From assembly GCA_022072615.1 (NCBI GenBank), contig JAJVHS010000051.1, positions 30,888 through 94,887 on the forward strand: a DNA stretch of 64,000 nucleotides. Reading direction: 5' to 3'. A model generated the notes under the pieces. It did not search any database. It was not told the DNA's origin and saw only the letters and a list, made by a program, of their open reading frames with translations. Origin of the DNA: Phycisphaerales bacterium (GTDB taxonomy: Bacteria > Planctomycetota > Phycisphaerae > Phycisphaerales > UBA1924). Position numbers and translations under genes: made by a program. Shown here piece after piece: positions 9,252-18,209 of the stretch; the first letter of the stretch is position 1, and each line of letters begins with the position of its first letter.

Positions 9252-10253
9252 TCAGGGGCCGAGCAGCCTGGTCGCCGCGAACAGGTAGAGCGGGATCCCG
9301 ATCCCAACATTGAACGGGAATGTCACTGCCAGCGCCAGCGGGATGTAGATGCCCGGGTTGGCCTTCGGGATGACCAGCCGGATCGCCGCCGGGACGGCGA
9401 TGTAGCTGGCCGATGCGGCGAGCACCATGAGCAGCACCGCGTCACCGCGGCCCAGGCCCGTGAGCCATGCGGCCGACAGCGCCGCCGCCGCGCCGACGAG
9501 CGGAGCGACCATGCCGAACGCGATGAGCCGGGACCCGGCCCTGCGGAGATCACCCAGCCGACGCGCCGCGATCAGGCCGAGGTCGAGCAGGAAGAAGACC
9601 AGCACGCCGCTGAACAGGTCGGTGCACAGGGGCTTGAACGCCTGGTAGCCGCGTTCGCCCGTGAGCATGCCGATGACCATCGAACCGACGAGGAGGAGGA
9701 CCGGGCCGTTCAGCAGGGCTTCGTGCACGAGTGTTCCCCACGCGGGTCGGGCCGTCTGGCTTTCGCGCGTGCACCATCTCAGGAGCAGCACGGCCATCAC
9801 GATGGCGGGGCTTTCCATGAGCGCCATGCACGCGACCATGTGACCGCCGTACGAGACGCCCTGCGCCGTGAGCACGGTGCTGGCGGTCACGAAGGTGACG
9901 GCGGAGACGGAGCCATAGCTGGCGGCCACGGCGGCCGCGTCCTCGCTGCTCAGCCAGCGGCGCAGCACGAAGAACACCGCGACGGGGGTGATACACGCCA
10001 GGGTCACGCCGATCACGATGGCCGCGACAGCATCTGGGCTCAGCCCGCCGTGAACGAGCTTCACACCGCCCTGGAACCCGATGGCCCAGAGCAGATACAG
10101 GGACAGCAGCTTGGTCACGGCCTTGGGGACTTTGAGCGTGCTGCGGACCAGGGCCGCGAACATGCCCAGGAAGAAGAACAGCACGGGCGGGCTTGCCAGC
10201 AGCATGGAAGCGACGCCCGACGTGGCGCCGGCGGATTCCGGTGTTCCGGTCAT
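9252..10253 (-). CDS. SbtA-type sodium-dependent bicarbonate transporter family permease
   Basis: A 333-residue, roughly ten-helix membrane protein. The ATG at 10253 is chosen because the family begins with a short tail before SPPVLFFFLGMFAALVRS, which matches the start of the cyanobacterial SbtA family (former DUF897). Further family features are the GFQGGVKL helix, the SYGSVSAVTFVTASTVL segment with substrate-site serines and threonines, and the near-internal-repeat arrangement of two halves linked by a cytoplasmic stretch at about residue 165. In cyanobacteria SbtA imports bicarbonate with sodium and is controlled by a PII-like SbtB. No SbtB gene is seen adjacent, either upstream or downstream. 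In a heterotroph the bicarbonate may serve carboxylases, or the protein may carry another anion. It diverges from the S9 peptidase gene across about 340 bases. Confidence 0.87.
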   Translation of the reverse strand: MTGTPESAGATSGVASMLLASPPVLFFFLGMFAALVRSTLKVPKAVTKLLSLYLLWAIGFQGGVKLVHGGLSPDAVAAIVIGVTLACITPVAVFFVLRRWLSSEDAAAVAASYGSVSAVTFVTASTVLTAQGVSYGGHMVACMALMESPAIVMAVLLLRWCTRESQTARPAWGTLVHEALLNGPVLLLVGSMVIGMLTGERGYQAFKPLCTDLFSGVLVFFLLDLGLIAARRLGDLRRAGSRLIAFGMVAPLVGAAAALSAAWLTGLGRGDAVLLMVLAASASYIAVPAAIRLVIPKANPGIYIPLALAVTFPFNVGIGIPLYLFAATRLLGP

Positions 10254-10593
10254 CGATCGCTCCGCGGAAACACGCGTGTCGCGCCCCGGTTTCTCGCGTG
10301 CCAAGCCAGGACGACACTTCGATGCGCAGACGTCAACGGCTCTCGGTCAAAGATCACGGAACCGATGGCACGATCCTGAACACGCGGAGTGTACTGGGTG
10401 CGTGCTGCTCCCGCCGGGGCCTCTCCGGCACCACGCACGGATGCGCATGCAGCTCTGCGAGGGCGTGCGCACGCGGAAGGTCGGCGGCGCGGGCGAGGCA
10501 GGAAATCGGTCGGTGGAGGGTTCGCGGGGCTCGGAATCCAGTAGACTGCCGGTTCATCGACGCTCGGGTGCAGCCGTTCGTCCAAGGTCGCCC
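10254..10593. other. Intergenic region between divergent transporter and peptidase genes
   Basis: About 340 bases of GC-rich sequence with no coding character. It should hold promoters for both divergent genes. A TAGACT hexamer at 10542-10547, about 47 bases before the peptidase start, could be a -10 element but has no good -35 partner. Nothing else was recognised. Confidence 0.4.
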
Positions 10594-13587
10594 ATGATCC
10601 TCACCACGATTTCACGCATTCTCCCGTTCATTGCGATGGCGTTCTGCTGCCGGGCGGCGGAGCCCTCGAGCGCGGCGGAGCCGCCGGCCGCCGACGGCTC
10701 GGTCCTGTCTCTGGACCGTATTTTCGCGTCCAACGAGCTCAACGCCCGGACAGTGGGCCCGTTCCATTGGAGCCGGCGGTCCGCGGCGTACTTCACGCTC
10801 TCGGAGTCCAAGGGGAAGACTCCGGGGAGCGACCTGGTGCGCATCGAGCTGGCGAGCGGGGCACAGGAAATCATCGCGCCCGCGGAGGCGCTGGTCCCAA
10901 AGGGACGCGACCGGCCGCTGGCCGTGGAGGCCTTCTGGTTCACGGACGATGAATCGAAGGTGCTGCTCTTCACGGACAGCCGGCGGGTGTGGCGTCGGAA
11001 CACCCGCGGGGACTACTGGGTGCTGGATCTTGCAACCCGCGATCTCAGGCAACTGGGCGCGGACGCGGCCCCGTCGACGCTGATGTTCGCGAAGTTCTCG
11101 CCGGACGGAACCCGGGTCGCGTATGTGCGGGAGAACGACATCTACGTTCAGGATCTCCGCGGGATGGCCGTCACGGCGCTGACCGACACCGGGTCGGCCG
11201 ACATCGTCAACGGCACCGGAGACTGGGTCAACGAGGAAGAGCTGGACATCCGCGACGGGTTTCGATGGAGCCCGGATGGAGAATCGATCGCCTTCTGGCA
11301 GTTCGACACGTCGGGCGTGGGCGAGTTTCACCTGATCGACAACACGCAGGGCCGGTATCCGCGGATCACTTCATTCCCCTACCCGAAGGTCGGGGAGAGA
11401 AACTCCGCCACGCGGGTGGGCGTGGTGGGCGCGGGCGGCGGAGCCGTGCGGTGGCTCGACCTGCCGGGCGATCCGCGCGAGCACTATGTGCCGCGGATGG
11501 AATGGACGCCCGATGGCTCTCGGCTGGTGGTCCAGCAGTTGAACAGGCTGCAGAACACGAACCGGGTGATGGTCGCGGATCCCACCACGGGGTCGGTGCA
11601 CACCGCGTTCACCGAATCCGACCCCGCGTGGCTGGAGAACGAGAACCCCGTGCGCTGGCTGAATCAGGGCCGGGAGCTGCTGTGGCTCAGCGAGCGCGAT
11701 GGTTGGCGCCATGCCTATGTCGCGAGCCTGGCCGGCCAGGAGCCCACGGTTGTCACCAACGGCAGCTACGACGTCATCGGCGTCGAGGCAGTCGACGAGG
11801 CGGGTGGATGGCTCTACTTCGCCGCGTCGCCCGAGAATGCGACCCAGCGGTACCTGTACCGGGCGCCGCTGCGTGGAGGCGATGCCGAGCGCCTGTCGCC
11901 CGCGGGGCAGCCGGGGTGGCACACCTACGACATTTCACCGGACGCCACATGGGCCGTGCACACGTACTCGACGTGGGTGATGCCTCCGGTGGTAGAACTC
12001 GTGCGGCTGCCCGGGCACGAGGTGGTCCGTGTGCTGGCGGATAACGAGCAGTTGCGGGAGAAGCTGTCGGAGGTGTCGGCCGAGTTTCTGAAGGTGGACA
12101 TCGGCGAAGACCGGGTGCTCGATGCGTGGTGTCTGACGCCGCCGGGCATGGACCCCGCGGGCAAGTACCCCGTGCTGCTCCACGTGTACGGCGAGCCGCA
12201 CGGGCAGACGGTCCGGGACGCGTGGCAGGGAAGCCTGGGCCTGTGGCACCGGATGCTGGCGCAGCAGGGGTACATCGTGGCCAGCGTGGACAACCGCGGG
12301 ACGATGGCTCCTCGCGGCAGGGCATGGCGGAAGGTGGTGCACCGGCAGATCGGCATTCTCGCGCCCCAGGAGCAGGCCGCCGCGGCGCTTGCGCTGCTGA
12401 AGCGATGGCCGTACGCGGACCCGACGCGCGTGGGGATCTGGGGATGGAGCGGCGGGGGCAGCATGAGCCTCAACGCGATCTTCCGATACCCCGAGCTGTA
12501 TCGGACGGCCATTGCTGTCGCCCCCAACGCCGACCAGCTGCTCTACGACACCATCTACCAGGAACGCTACATGGGCCTTCCGGCGGAGAACGCCGCGGGC
12601 TATCGCGACGGGTCGCCGCTGACATTCGCTCATCGGCTCGAGGGCAACCTGCTCGTGGTGCACGGGACGGGCGATGACAACGGCCACTACCAGGGCACGG
12701 AGATGCTGATGAACGAGCTCATCGCGCACGGCAAGCACTTCACCGTGATGCCGTACCCCGCGCGATCGCACTCCATCAACGAGGGTCGCAACACCACCCG
12801 CCACTTCTACGGACTGCTCACGCGGTACCTTCACGACAACCTGCCGAGGAACCCGGGCGCGGCGGCAGCCCCGGGTGCCAGCGCGGCGCAGACGGGCGTC
12901 GGTGCAGAGACCCGCACCATCTCGGGCTGGACGGTCCATGTCAGCCGCGAGCTGCTGGCCCACGACGCGGCCGCCACCGAACGGGCGATCGGGCTCTTGC
13001 GCGCCCAGCTCGAAGAAATCGTCCGCTGCGTGCCGCCATCGGCCCGGCGGGCCCTGCAGGAAGTGCCGCTCTGGTTCTCGCCCGAGTATCCGGGCACGAT
13101 ACCCAAGGCCGAGTACCATCCCAGTGCCGACTGGCTGCGGGAGAACGGCCGCGACCCGCGGATGGCCCGAAGCGTCGAGTTCACCAACGTGCGCACCTTC
13201 GAGGCTGAAACGCGCCGCATGCCGAACTTTGTCCTCCACGAACTCGCCCACGCCTACCACGACCGGGAGCTCGCGGATGGTTTCGCGAATCCGCAGGTCC
13301 GTGCGGCCTATGAGCGGGCCGTGGCTGGTGGCCGTTACGACCGCGTCGAACAGCGGTTCGGTGACGGCCGAACTGCGGTCGGGCGTGCCTACGCGATGAC
13401 GAACCCGCAGGAGTACTTCGCGGAAACGTCCGAGGCGTTCTTTTCCACTAACGATTTCTTCCCGTTCACGCGGGACGATCTCGTGCACCACGACCCGGAG
13501 ATGGTCAATCTGCTGATTGAGCTCTGGGGGGTTGGTGACGGGCGAGCTCCCGCCGATGCCCGCGGCTCGACAACACCCACACCATGA
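10594..13587 (+). CDS. S9 (DPP IV-like) peptidase fused to a C-terminal HExxH metallopeptidase-like domain
   Basis: A 997-residue exported protein. The ATG at 10594 gives a signal peptide (ISRILPFIAMAFCCRA). Residues of about 50-500 form the DPP IV-type beta-propeller, including the N-terminal GDWVNEEELDIRDGFRWSPDG segment that carries the Glu-Glu pair binding substrate N-termini. The alpha/beta hydrolase follows, with S619 (GWSGGGS), D694 (HGTGDDNGHY) and H726 (ARSHSINEG) as the triad. Normal DPP IV proteins stop near residue 770. Here about 220 more residues follow, with HELAHAYH at 882-889 and a later NPQEYFAETSEAFF that could supply the third zinc ligand, so a second, zinc-dependent peptidase-like domain is inferred. 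The stop codon overlaps the sdaA start as ATGA, so the two are translationally coupled: a peptidase releasing amino acids and a serine deaminase. Confidence 0.9.
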   Translation: MILTTISRILPFIAMAFCCRAAEPSSAAEPPAADGSVLSLDRIFASNELNARTVGPFHWSRRSAAYFTLSESKGKTPGSDLVRIELASGAQEIIAPAEALVPKGRDRPLAVEAFWFTDDESKVLLFTDSRRVWRRNTRGDYWVLDLATRDLRQLGADAAPSTLMFAKFSPDGTRVAYVRENDIYVQDLRGMAVTALTDTGSADIVNGTGDWVNEEELDIRDGFRWSPDGESIAFWQFDTSGVGEFHLIDNTQGRYPRITSFPYPKVGERNSATRVGVVGAGGGAVRWLDLPGDPREHYVPRMEWTPDGSRLVVQQLNRLQNTNRVMVADPTTGSVHTAFTESDPAWLENENPVRWLNQGRELLWLSERDGWRHAYVASLAGQEPTVVTNGSYDVIGVEAVDEAGGWLYFAASPENATQRYLYRAPLRGGDAERLSPAGQPGWHTYDISPDATWAVHTYSTWVMPPVVELVRLPGHEVVRVLADNEQLREKLSEVSAEFLKVDIGEDRVLDAWCLTPPGMDPAGKYPVLLHVYGEPHGQTVRDAWQGSLGLWHRMLAQQGYIVASVDNRGTMAPRGRAWRKVVHRQIGILAPQEQAAAALALLKRWPYADPTRVGIWGWSGGGSMSLNAIFRYPELYRTAIAVAPNADQLLYDTIYQERYMGLPAENAAGYRDGSPLTFAHRLEGNLLVVHGTGDDNGHYQGTEMLMNELIAHGKHFTVMPYPARSHSINEGRNTTRHFYGLLTRYLHDNLPRNPGAAAAPGASAAQTGVGAETRTISGWTVHVSRELLAHDAAATERAIGLLRAQLEEIVRCVPPSARRALQEVPLWFSPEYPGTIPKAEYHPSADWLRENGRDPRMARSVEFTNVRTFEAETRRMPNFVLHELAHAYHDRELADGFANPQVRAAYERAVAGGRYDRVEQRFGDGRTAVGRAYAMTNPQEYFAETSEAFFSTNDFFPFTRDDLVHHDPEMVNLLIELWGVGDGRAPADARGSTTPTP

Positions 13588-15161
13588 AAACCATCAGCAT
13601 CTTCAATCACGTCCTGGGCCCGGTGATGCGGGGACCTTCCAGCTCGCACACGGCAGGTGCCTTCCACATCGGTTGCATGGTGCGATCGATCCTGGGCTGC
13701 ACGCCGAGTCGTGCGGTGCTCGCGTTCGATCCCGCGGGGTCGTACGCCGCGACGTACGAACCCCAGGGAGCGGACCGGGGTTTCGCGATGGGCCTGATGG
13801 ATCGGGCCTTGACCGACGAGTCGTTCTTCACGGCGCTGCAGGACGCGCCGGCCGCCGGCATGGAGCTGGAGTTCCACGTCCGGCCGCTCGCGGGTGCCGA
13901 TCATCCGAACACGACCGATCTGGACCTGAGTTCACCGGACGGGAGGCGTCTGCGAGTTGTCGCGAGGTCAATCGGCGGCGGCGAAGTGGAGATCACGCGC
14001 GTCGACGGACGCCCGGTGCTGTTCAACGGCTCCGCGTACGAATCCCTGGTGGAGGTCCCCGGCGGCGTCGCGGAGACGGCGCGTGGCCTGATGGGCGCCG
14101 ACGGCCAGTTGCTGGAAGAGCCCCGCGCGGCGCACGAGGGCGGCGTTGTCCGGCTGGCGGCGAGGCGAGCGTCCCTGTTGCCCACGGGTTTCCGGGAACG
14201 GCTGCGGGAGATCGCGCCGGGGGCGAAGGTCTGGGAGTCGTCGCCGGTGTACTTCGTCCAGAAGGGCAGGCCTCTGTTCTCCAGCGCCGCCGAGATGGTG
14301 CATATCGCGGAGGAGCGGGGTTGGTCGCTGGGTCGGACCGCGCTGGCGCACGAGTCGCAGTTGCTGGGCATCGATGAAGCCACCGTGATCGAGGAGATGT
14401 TGAGGCGGTACGACATCATGGTCCGATCGGTCGAGCTGGGGCTTGACCCGACCTTCACGGGCATGCAGTTTCTTCCCGCGTGCGCCGGAACGATCTTCCG
14501 GGCGGAAGCGGAGGGTCGTCTCTCGGTGCGGAGCCTGCATACGCGAGCGGCGGCCCGGGCGCTGGCGGTGATGCACGTGGATGGAGCGATGGGCGTGGTG
14601 TGTGCGGCGCCGACGGGGGGCTCCGCGGGTGTCATCCCGGGGACGATGCTGACCTTGGCGGAGGAGCGCGGGCTGTCACGCGAGCAGATCGCGATGGCGC
14701 TGCTGGCGGCGGGCGCGGTGGGCGTGATCCTGGCGGTTCGCGCGACGTTTGCCGCGGAAGTCGCGGGGTGCCAGGTTGAGATCGGCGCCTCGGGCGCGAT
14801 GGCGGCGGCGGCGGTGGTGGATGCCGTGGGCGGGTCGGCTCGTCAAGCCTGCGACGCGGCGGCGATCGGATTCCAGAACACGATGGGCACCATCTGCGAT
14901 CTGCTTCACGGCACGGTGGAGATCCCCTGCCACACCCGCAACGGCGCCGCGGCGGCGTCGGCATTTGTCAACGCGGACCTTGTGCTCGGCGGCTACACCA
15001 ACTTCATCCCGCTCGACGAAACCATCGACGCCGTCTACGCGGTCGGTCTCTCCATGCCGTCGGAACTCAGGTGCACCTCCAAGGGCGGCCTGGCGATCGC
15101 GCCCTCGGCTCTTGCTCTCAAGCAGGGCTGCGGCGCGGGGGGCTGCACGCGCTGCGGGTGA
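13584..15161 (+). CDS. sdaA: L-serine ammonia-lyase (iron-sulfur type, single chain)
   Basis: A 525-residue enzyme converting L-serine to pyruvate and ammonia. The N-terminal half is the beta domain (ISIFNHVLGPVMRGPSSSHTAGAFHIG, the serine-binding SSSHTAG motif near residues 19-25). The C-terminal half is the alpha domain with MHVDGAMGVVCAAPTGGSAGVIPG. Cysteines that can hold the [4Fe-4S] cluster are in FLPACAGTIFR, NTMGTICDLLHG and VEIPCHTRNG, and the tail QGCGAGGCTRCG is also Cys-rich. Both domains are in one chain, as in E. coli SdaA rather than the split Bacillus form. The start ATG overlaps the stop of the preceding peptidase gene by four bases. The middle of the protein (about 150-250) is longer than in E. 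coli. The family call is firm. GH95 starts 18 bases downstream. Confidence 0.93.
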   Translation: MKTISIFNHVLGPVMRGPSSSHTAGAFHIGCMVRSILGCTPSRAVLAFDPAGSYAATYEPQGADRGFAMGLMDRALTDESFFTALQDAPAAGMELEFHVRPLAGADHPNTTDLDLSSPDGRRLRVVARSIGGGEVEITRVDGRPVLFNGSAYESLVEVPGGVAETARGLMGADGQLLEEPRAAHEGGVVRLAARRASLLPTGFRERLREIAPGAKVWESSPVYFVQKGRPLFSSAAEMVHIAEERGWSLGRTALAHESQLLGIDEATVIEEMLRRYDIMVRSVELGLDPTFTGMQFLPACAGTIFRAEAEGRLSVRSLHTRAAARALAVMHVDGAMGVVCAAPTGGSAGVIPGTMLTLAEERGLSREQIAMALLAAGAVGVILAVRATFAAEVAGCQVEIGASGAMAAAAVVDAVGGSARQACDAAAIGFQNTMGTICDLLHGTVEIPCHTRNGAAAASAFVNADLVLGGYTNFIPLDETIDAVYAVGLSMPSELRCTSKGGLAIAPSALALKQGCGAGGCTRCG

Positions 15162-15179
15162 GGTCGCAAGTCGGTCGGT

Positions 15180-17696
15180 ATGCTGTGGGGCATGACGCAG
15201 GCACGAATGTGGGGTGGCGCGGTCCGACCGAGGATTATTCTGTTGGCCGTTGCGACGCTGTGGGGATGTGCGGTCGCGCAGCAGGTCGCGGACCCCGGCG
15301 CCGCGAGCGACGGTTCCGCCATGAGCAACCAGGCCATCGATCCATCAACGTGCATGTGGTTTTCGTCACCCGCCGCCAAGTGGGACGAGGCCCTGCCCGT
15401 GGGCAACGGGCGGCTCGGAGCGATGGTCTTCGGCACGGTTCAGGAGGAGCGCATCCAGCTCAACGAGAGCACGTACTGGACCGGCGGCCCGTACTCGACG
15501 GTCGTTGCCGGCGGCCGCACTGCTCTGCCCGAGATCCAGCGCCTGGTCTTCGCCGGCGATCACTTTGCCGCGCACAAGCTCTTCGGGCGCGCGATGATGG
15601 GCTACCCGGTCGAGCAGCAGAAGTACCAGAGTCTCGCGAATCTTCACCTGTCGTTCGCGCACGGCGGCGAGGCCACGGGCTATCGGCGAGCGATCGACCT
15701 TGCGACGGGCGTGTCAATCGTGGAGTACACCATCGACGGGGTGCTCTATCGGCGGGAGGTGCTCGCGTCGGCGCCCGATCACGCGATCATCGTCCGGCTG
15801 ACGGCGAGCCGCCCGGGTTCGCTCACCCTGACCGTCAACCTGAGGGGAGTCCGCAACCAGGCGCACTCGAACTACGCCACCGATTACTTTCGCATGGATG
15901 CGGTGGGGGACGATGGCCTGGCGGTCACGGGGAAGTCAGCGGACTACCTGGGCATCGCCGGACGGGTGAAGTTCGAGGCGCGGATCAAGGCGTCGAACGA
16001 GGGCGGATCGATGCGTACGGCGGGCGCCGATCTGGTGATCGACAAGGCGGACGCGGTCACCCTGGTGTTTGTTGCTCGAACGAACTTCGTCAACTACAAG
16101 GACGTGTCCGCTGACGAGCATGCGCGGGTGGAGAGCGATCTGCGTCACCTGCAGGGCAAGTCCTACGCCGAACTGGCCGGGGCGGGCGTGGCGGACCACG
16201 CGCGGTGGTTCGAGCGGGCGGCCCTGCGGCTGCCGCCGACGGAGCAGTCGTATTTCGCGACCACCGAGAGAAAGGAGAAGTACCAGTCTGGTTCGGATTC
16301 CAACCTGGCGGCGCTCGCGTACAACTTCGGCCGCTACGTGCTGATCGCGTCGTCGCGTCCCGGATCACAGCCCGCGAATCTCCAGGGCATCTGGAACGAC
16401 GACATGAACCCGATGTGGGACTCCAAGTACACCACCAACATCAACACGGAGATGAACTACTGGCCCGCGGAAACGGCGAACGCGGGTGATCTTGCGCAGC
16501 CGCTCTTCAATCTCATCCGGCAGGTGGCGGACCAGGGGGCGCTGGTCGCAAAGGAGCACTACGGGGCGCGGGGGTGGGTGTTCCACCAGAACACCGACCT
16601 CTGGCGGGTGGCCGCGCCGATGGACGGGCCGAGCTGGGGCACCTTTTCCGTGGGAGGGGCGTGGCTGTGCACGCACCTCTGGGAGCATTACGAGTACACC
16701 AGGGACGCGGAGTTCCTCAGGGAGTACTTTCCGATCATCGAAGGATCGGTCGAGTTCTTCCTGGATGTCCTGGTCAAGGAGCCCGGGGGGCGCTGGCTGG
16801 TGACCAACCCGTCGACGTCACCGGAGAACTTTCCCGATCGGGGCGGCAACGGGCCCTTCTTCGACGAGGTCACGGGAGCCAGGCTCGCCGGCACGACCAT
16901 CTGTGCGGGCTCGTCGATCGATCTGCAGATCCTCGACGATCTGTTCGGCTACTACATCCGCGCGTGCGAGGTTCTGGGCGAACGATCTCCGTTGCTCGAA
17001 CGGGTTCGAGAGGCCCGGGCGCACCTGGCGCCGCCGCAGATCGGCGCCGACGGCTTGCTCCAGGAGTGGGTCGATGACTGGAAGTCACTCGAGAAGGAGC
17101 ACCGGCATGTCTCCCACTTGTACGGCCTGTACCCGGGGCGGGTGCTCTGGGACAAGCGAACTCCTGAGCTCGTTGGGGCCTGCAGGAAAGTTCTCGAGGA
17201 CCGGGGCGACGGCGGCATGGGCTTTTCCATGGCGTGGAAGATGGCGCTGTGGGCGCGGCTTGGGGAAGGGAACCGCGCGAACCGGGTCTTTTCGCGCTAC
17301 CTGCGGGAGCAGTCGTGCCCGCAGTTGCTTGCTCGTTGCGGCAAGGCGCTGCAGGTGGACGGAACGCTGGGCGTGACCGCCGCGATCACCGAGATGCTGC
17401 TGCAGTCGCACGACGGGTGCATCCACCTGCTGCCGGCGCTGCCCGACGACTGGAAGAGCGGGGAGTTCAACGGGGTGTGCGCCCGCGGTGCTTTCGAGCT
17501 TGATTTCTCGTGGACGCAAGGCGTGGTCGACCGAGCGCGGATCCGGTCGAAGGCGGGAGAGATCTGCAGGATCAAGGTTGGGAAGCCCGTCACGGTGCTG
17601 TGCAGGGGCCTTGCGGTCGAATGCACGAGCCCGGCAGATGGAATCGTGGAGTTTGCGACCGCCAAGGGTGAGATGTACGAGCTCACGACCCGGTGA
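15180..17696 (+). CDS. Glycoside hydrolase family 95 (alpha-L-fucosidase-like) lipoprotein
   Basis: An 838-residue secreted enzyme. The N-terminus has a lipoprotein signal (ILLAVATLWGCA, Cys at about residue 30); ATG codons at 15180 and 15192 are both possible starts. The body matches GH95 from the first domain onward: WFSSPAAKWDEALPVGNGRLGAMVFG, then LNESTYWTGGPY near residue 95. The central (alpha/alpha)6 catalytic barrel has NLQGIWNDDMNPMWDSKYTTNINTEMNYW-type sequence around 400-430, and the acidic catalytic candidates lie in SPEN (about 542) and in ADGLLQEWVDDW. GH95 enzymes invert alpha-1,2-L-fucosyl or alpha-L-galactosyl linkages, using Asn-activated water and a Glu acid. The gene lies directly after sdaA with 18 bases between, perhaps as a third operon member. 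Together with the GH35-like gene at the right end it points to use of algal or host-type glycans. Confidence 0.92.
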   Translation: MLWGMTQARMWGGAVRPRIILLAVATLWGCAVAQQVADPGAASDGSAMSNQAIDPSTCMWFSSPAAKWDEALPVGNGRLGAMVFGTVQEERIQLNESTYWTGGPYSTVVAGGRTALPEIQRLVFAGDHFAAHKLFGRAMMGYPVEQQKYQSLANLHLSFAHGGEATGYRRAIDLATGVSIVEYTIDGVLYRREVLASAPDHAIIVRLTASRPGSLTLTVNLRGVRNQAHSNYATDYFRMDAVGDDGLAVTGKSADYLGIAGRVKFEARIKASNEGGSMRTAGADLVIDKADAVTLVFVARTNFVNYKDVSADEHARVESDLRHLQGKSYAELAGAGVADHARWFERAALRLPPTEQSYFATTERKEKYQSGSDSNLAALAYNFGRYVLIASSRPGSQPANLQGIWNDDMNPMWDSKYTTNINTEMNYWPAETANAGDLAQPLFNLIRQVADQGALVAKEHYGARGWVFHQNTDLWRVAAPMDGPSWGTFSVGGAWLCTHLWEHYEYTRDAEFLREYFPIIEGSVEFFLDVLVKEPGGRWLVTNPSTSPENFPDRGGNGPFFDEVTGARLAGTTICAGSSIDLQILDDLFGYYIRACEVLGERSPLLERVREARAHLAPPQIGADGLLQEWVDDWKSLEKEHRHVSHLYGLYPGRVLWDKRTPELVGACRKVLEDRGDGGMGFSMAWKMALWARLGEGNRANRVFSRYLREQSCPQLLARCGKALQVDGTLGVTAAITEMLLQSHDGCIHLLPALPDDWKSGEFNGVCARGAFELDFSWTQGVVDRARIRSKAGEICRIKVGKPVTVLCRGLAVECTSPADGIVEFATAKGEMYELTTR

Positions 17697-17744
17697 ATCC
17701 CGATCTGCCGACTTCGCGCCACGCTCATCGCTGCGACCTTGCGC

Positions 17745-18209
17745 TCAGCGTGCGTCTGGCACATGCCACGAGTTCAGCATCACGAGCGCGATGATTCCAC
17801 GTCCGCTCCAGGCGATGGTCCTCAACCAGTTCGTGGCCACCAGCCGGCGCCATGAGTTTGGGTCGAAGCCCAACGCCAGCCTGGCGTGCAAAGGAACCTG
17901 CACCATGAAGGTCGACGCCCAGCAGAGTGCCAGGAGCGCCAGTCCGATCCATGCCCATGGCAGACCGATCGCCTCCGTGTGCGGCGTCAGAACGAGCAGC
18001 ATCGCCGTGCCCGCCTCCAGGAGCATGACCGGGCCGACGACCCACGTTGTCCGCCGCTGGTGCGCCCCCGCGTACGCCGGGGATGCCTCGGGGGGAACCG
18101 AGCCCATGAGCGGGTAATGAACGATCTGAACGAACCAGATCAGTCCGACCATGAACCACGTCGAGCCCGCGTGCGCCCAGGGAAGCAGGGCGGTCAGTTG
18201 ATCGAGCAC
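17745..18209 (-). CDS. Small four-helix membrane protein (DUF-type, DoxX/DUF1772-like)
   Basis: A 154-residue integral membrane protein with about four hydrophobic helices. The GTG at 18209 is chosen because AAGGAG precedes it at a good distance and no ATG is available; the beginning is VLDQLTALLPWAHAGSTWFM. It contains GLIWFVQIVHYPLM in helix 1, and tryptophan and histidine residues typical of small uncharacterised planctomycete membrane proteins. Its start overlaps the end of the upstream thiol-redox gene by 16 bases, so the two are translationally coupled and likely work together in the membrane. The 3' end is convergent with GH95, 48 bases apart. No function can be assigned; DUF1772 or an anthrone-oxygenase-like fold is a guess from the helix pattern. 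Confidence 0.75.
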   Translation of the reverse strand: MLDQLTALLPWAHAGSTWFMVGLIWFVQIVHYPLMGSVPPEASPAYAGAHQRRTTWVVGPVMLLEAGTAMLLVLTPHTEAIGLPWAWIGLALLALCWASTFMVQVPLHARLALGFDPNSWRRLVATNWLRTIAWSGRGIIALVMLNSWHVPDAR

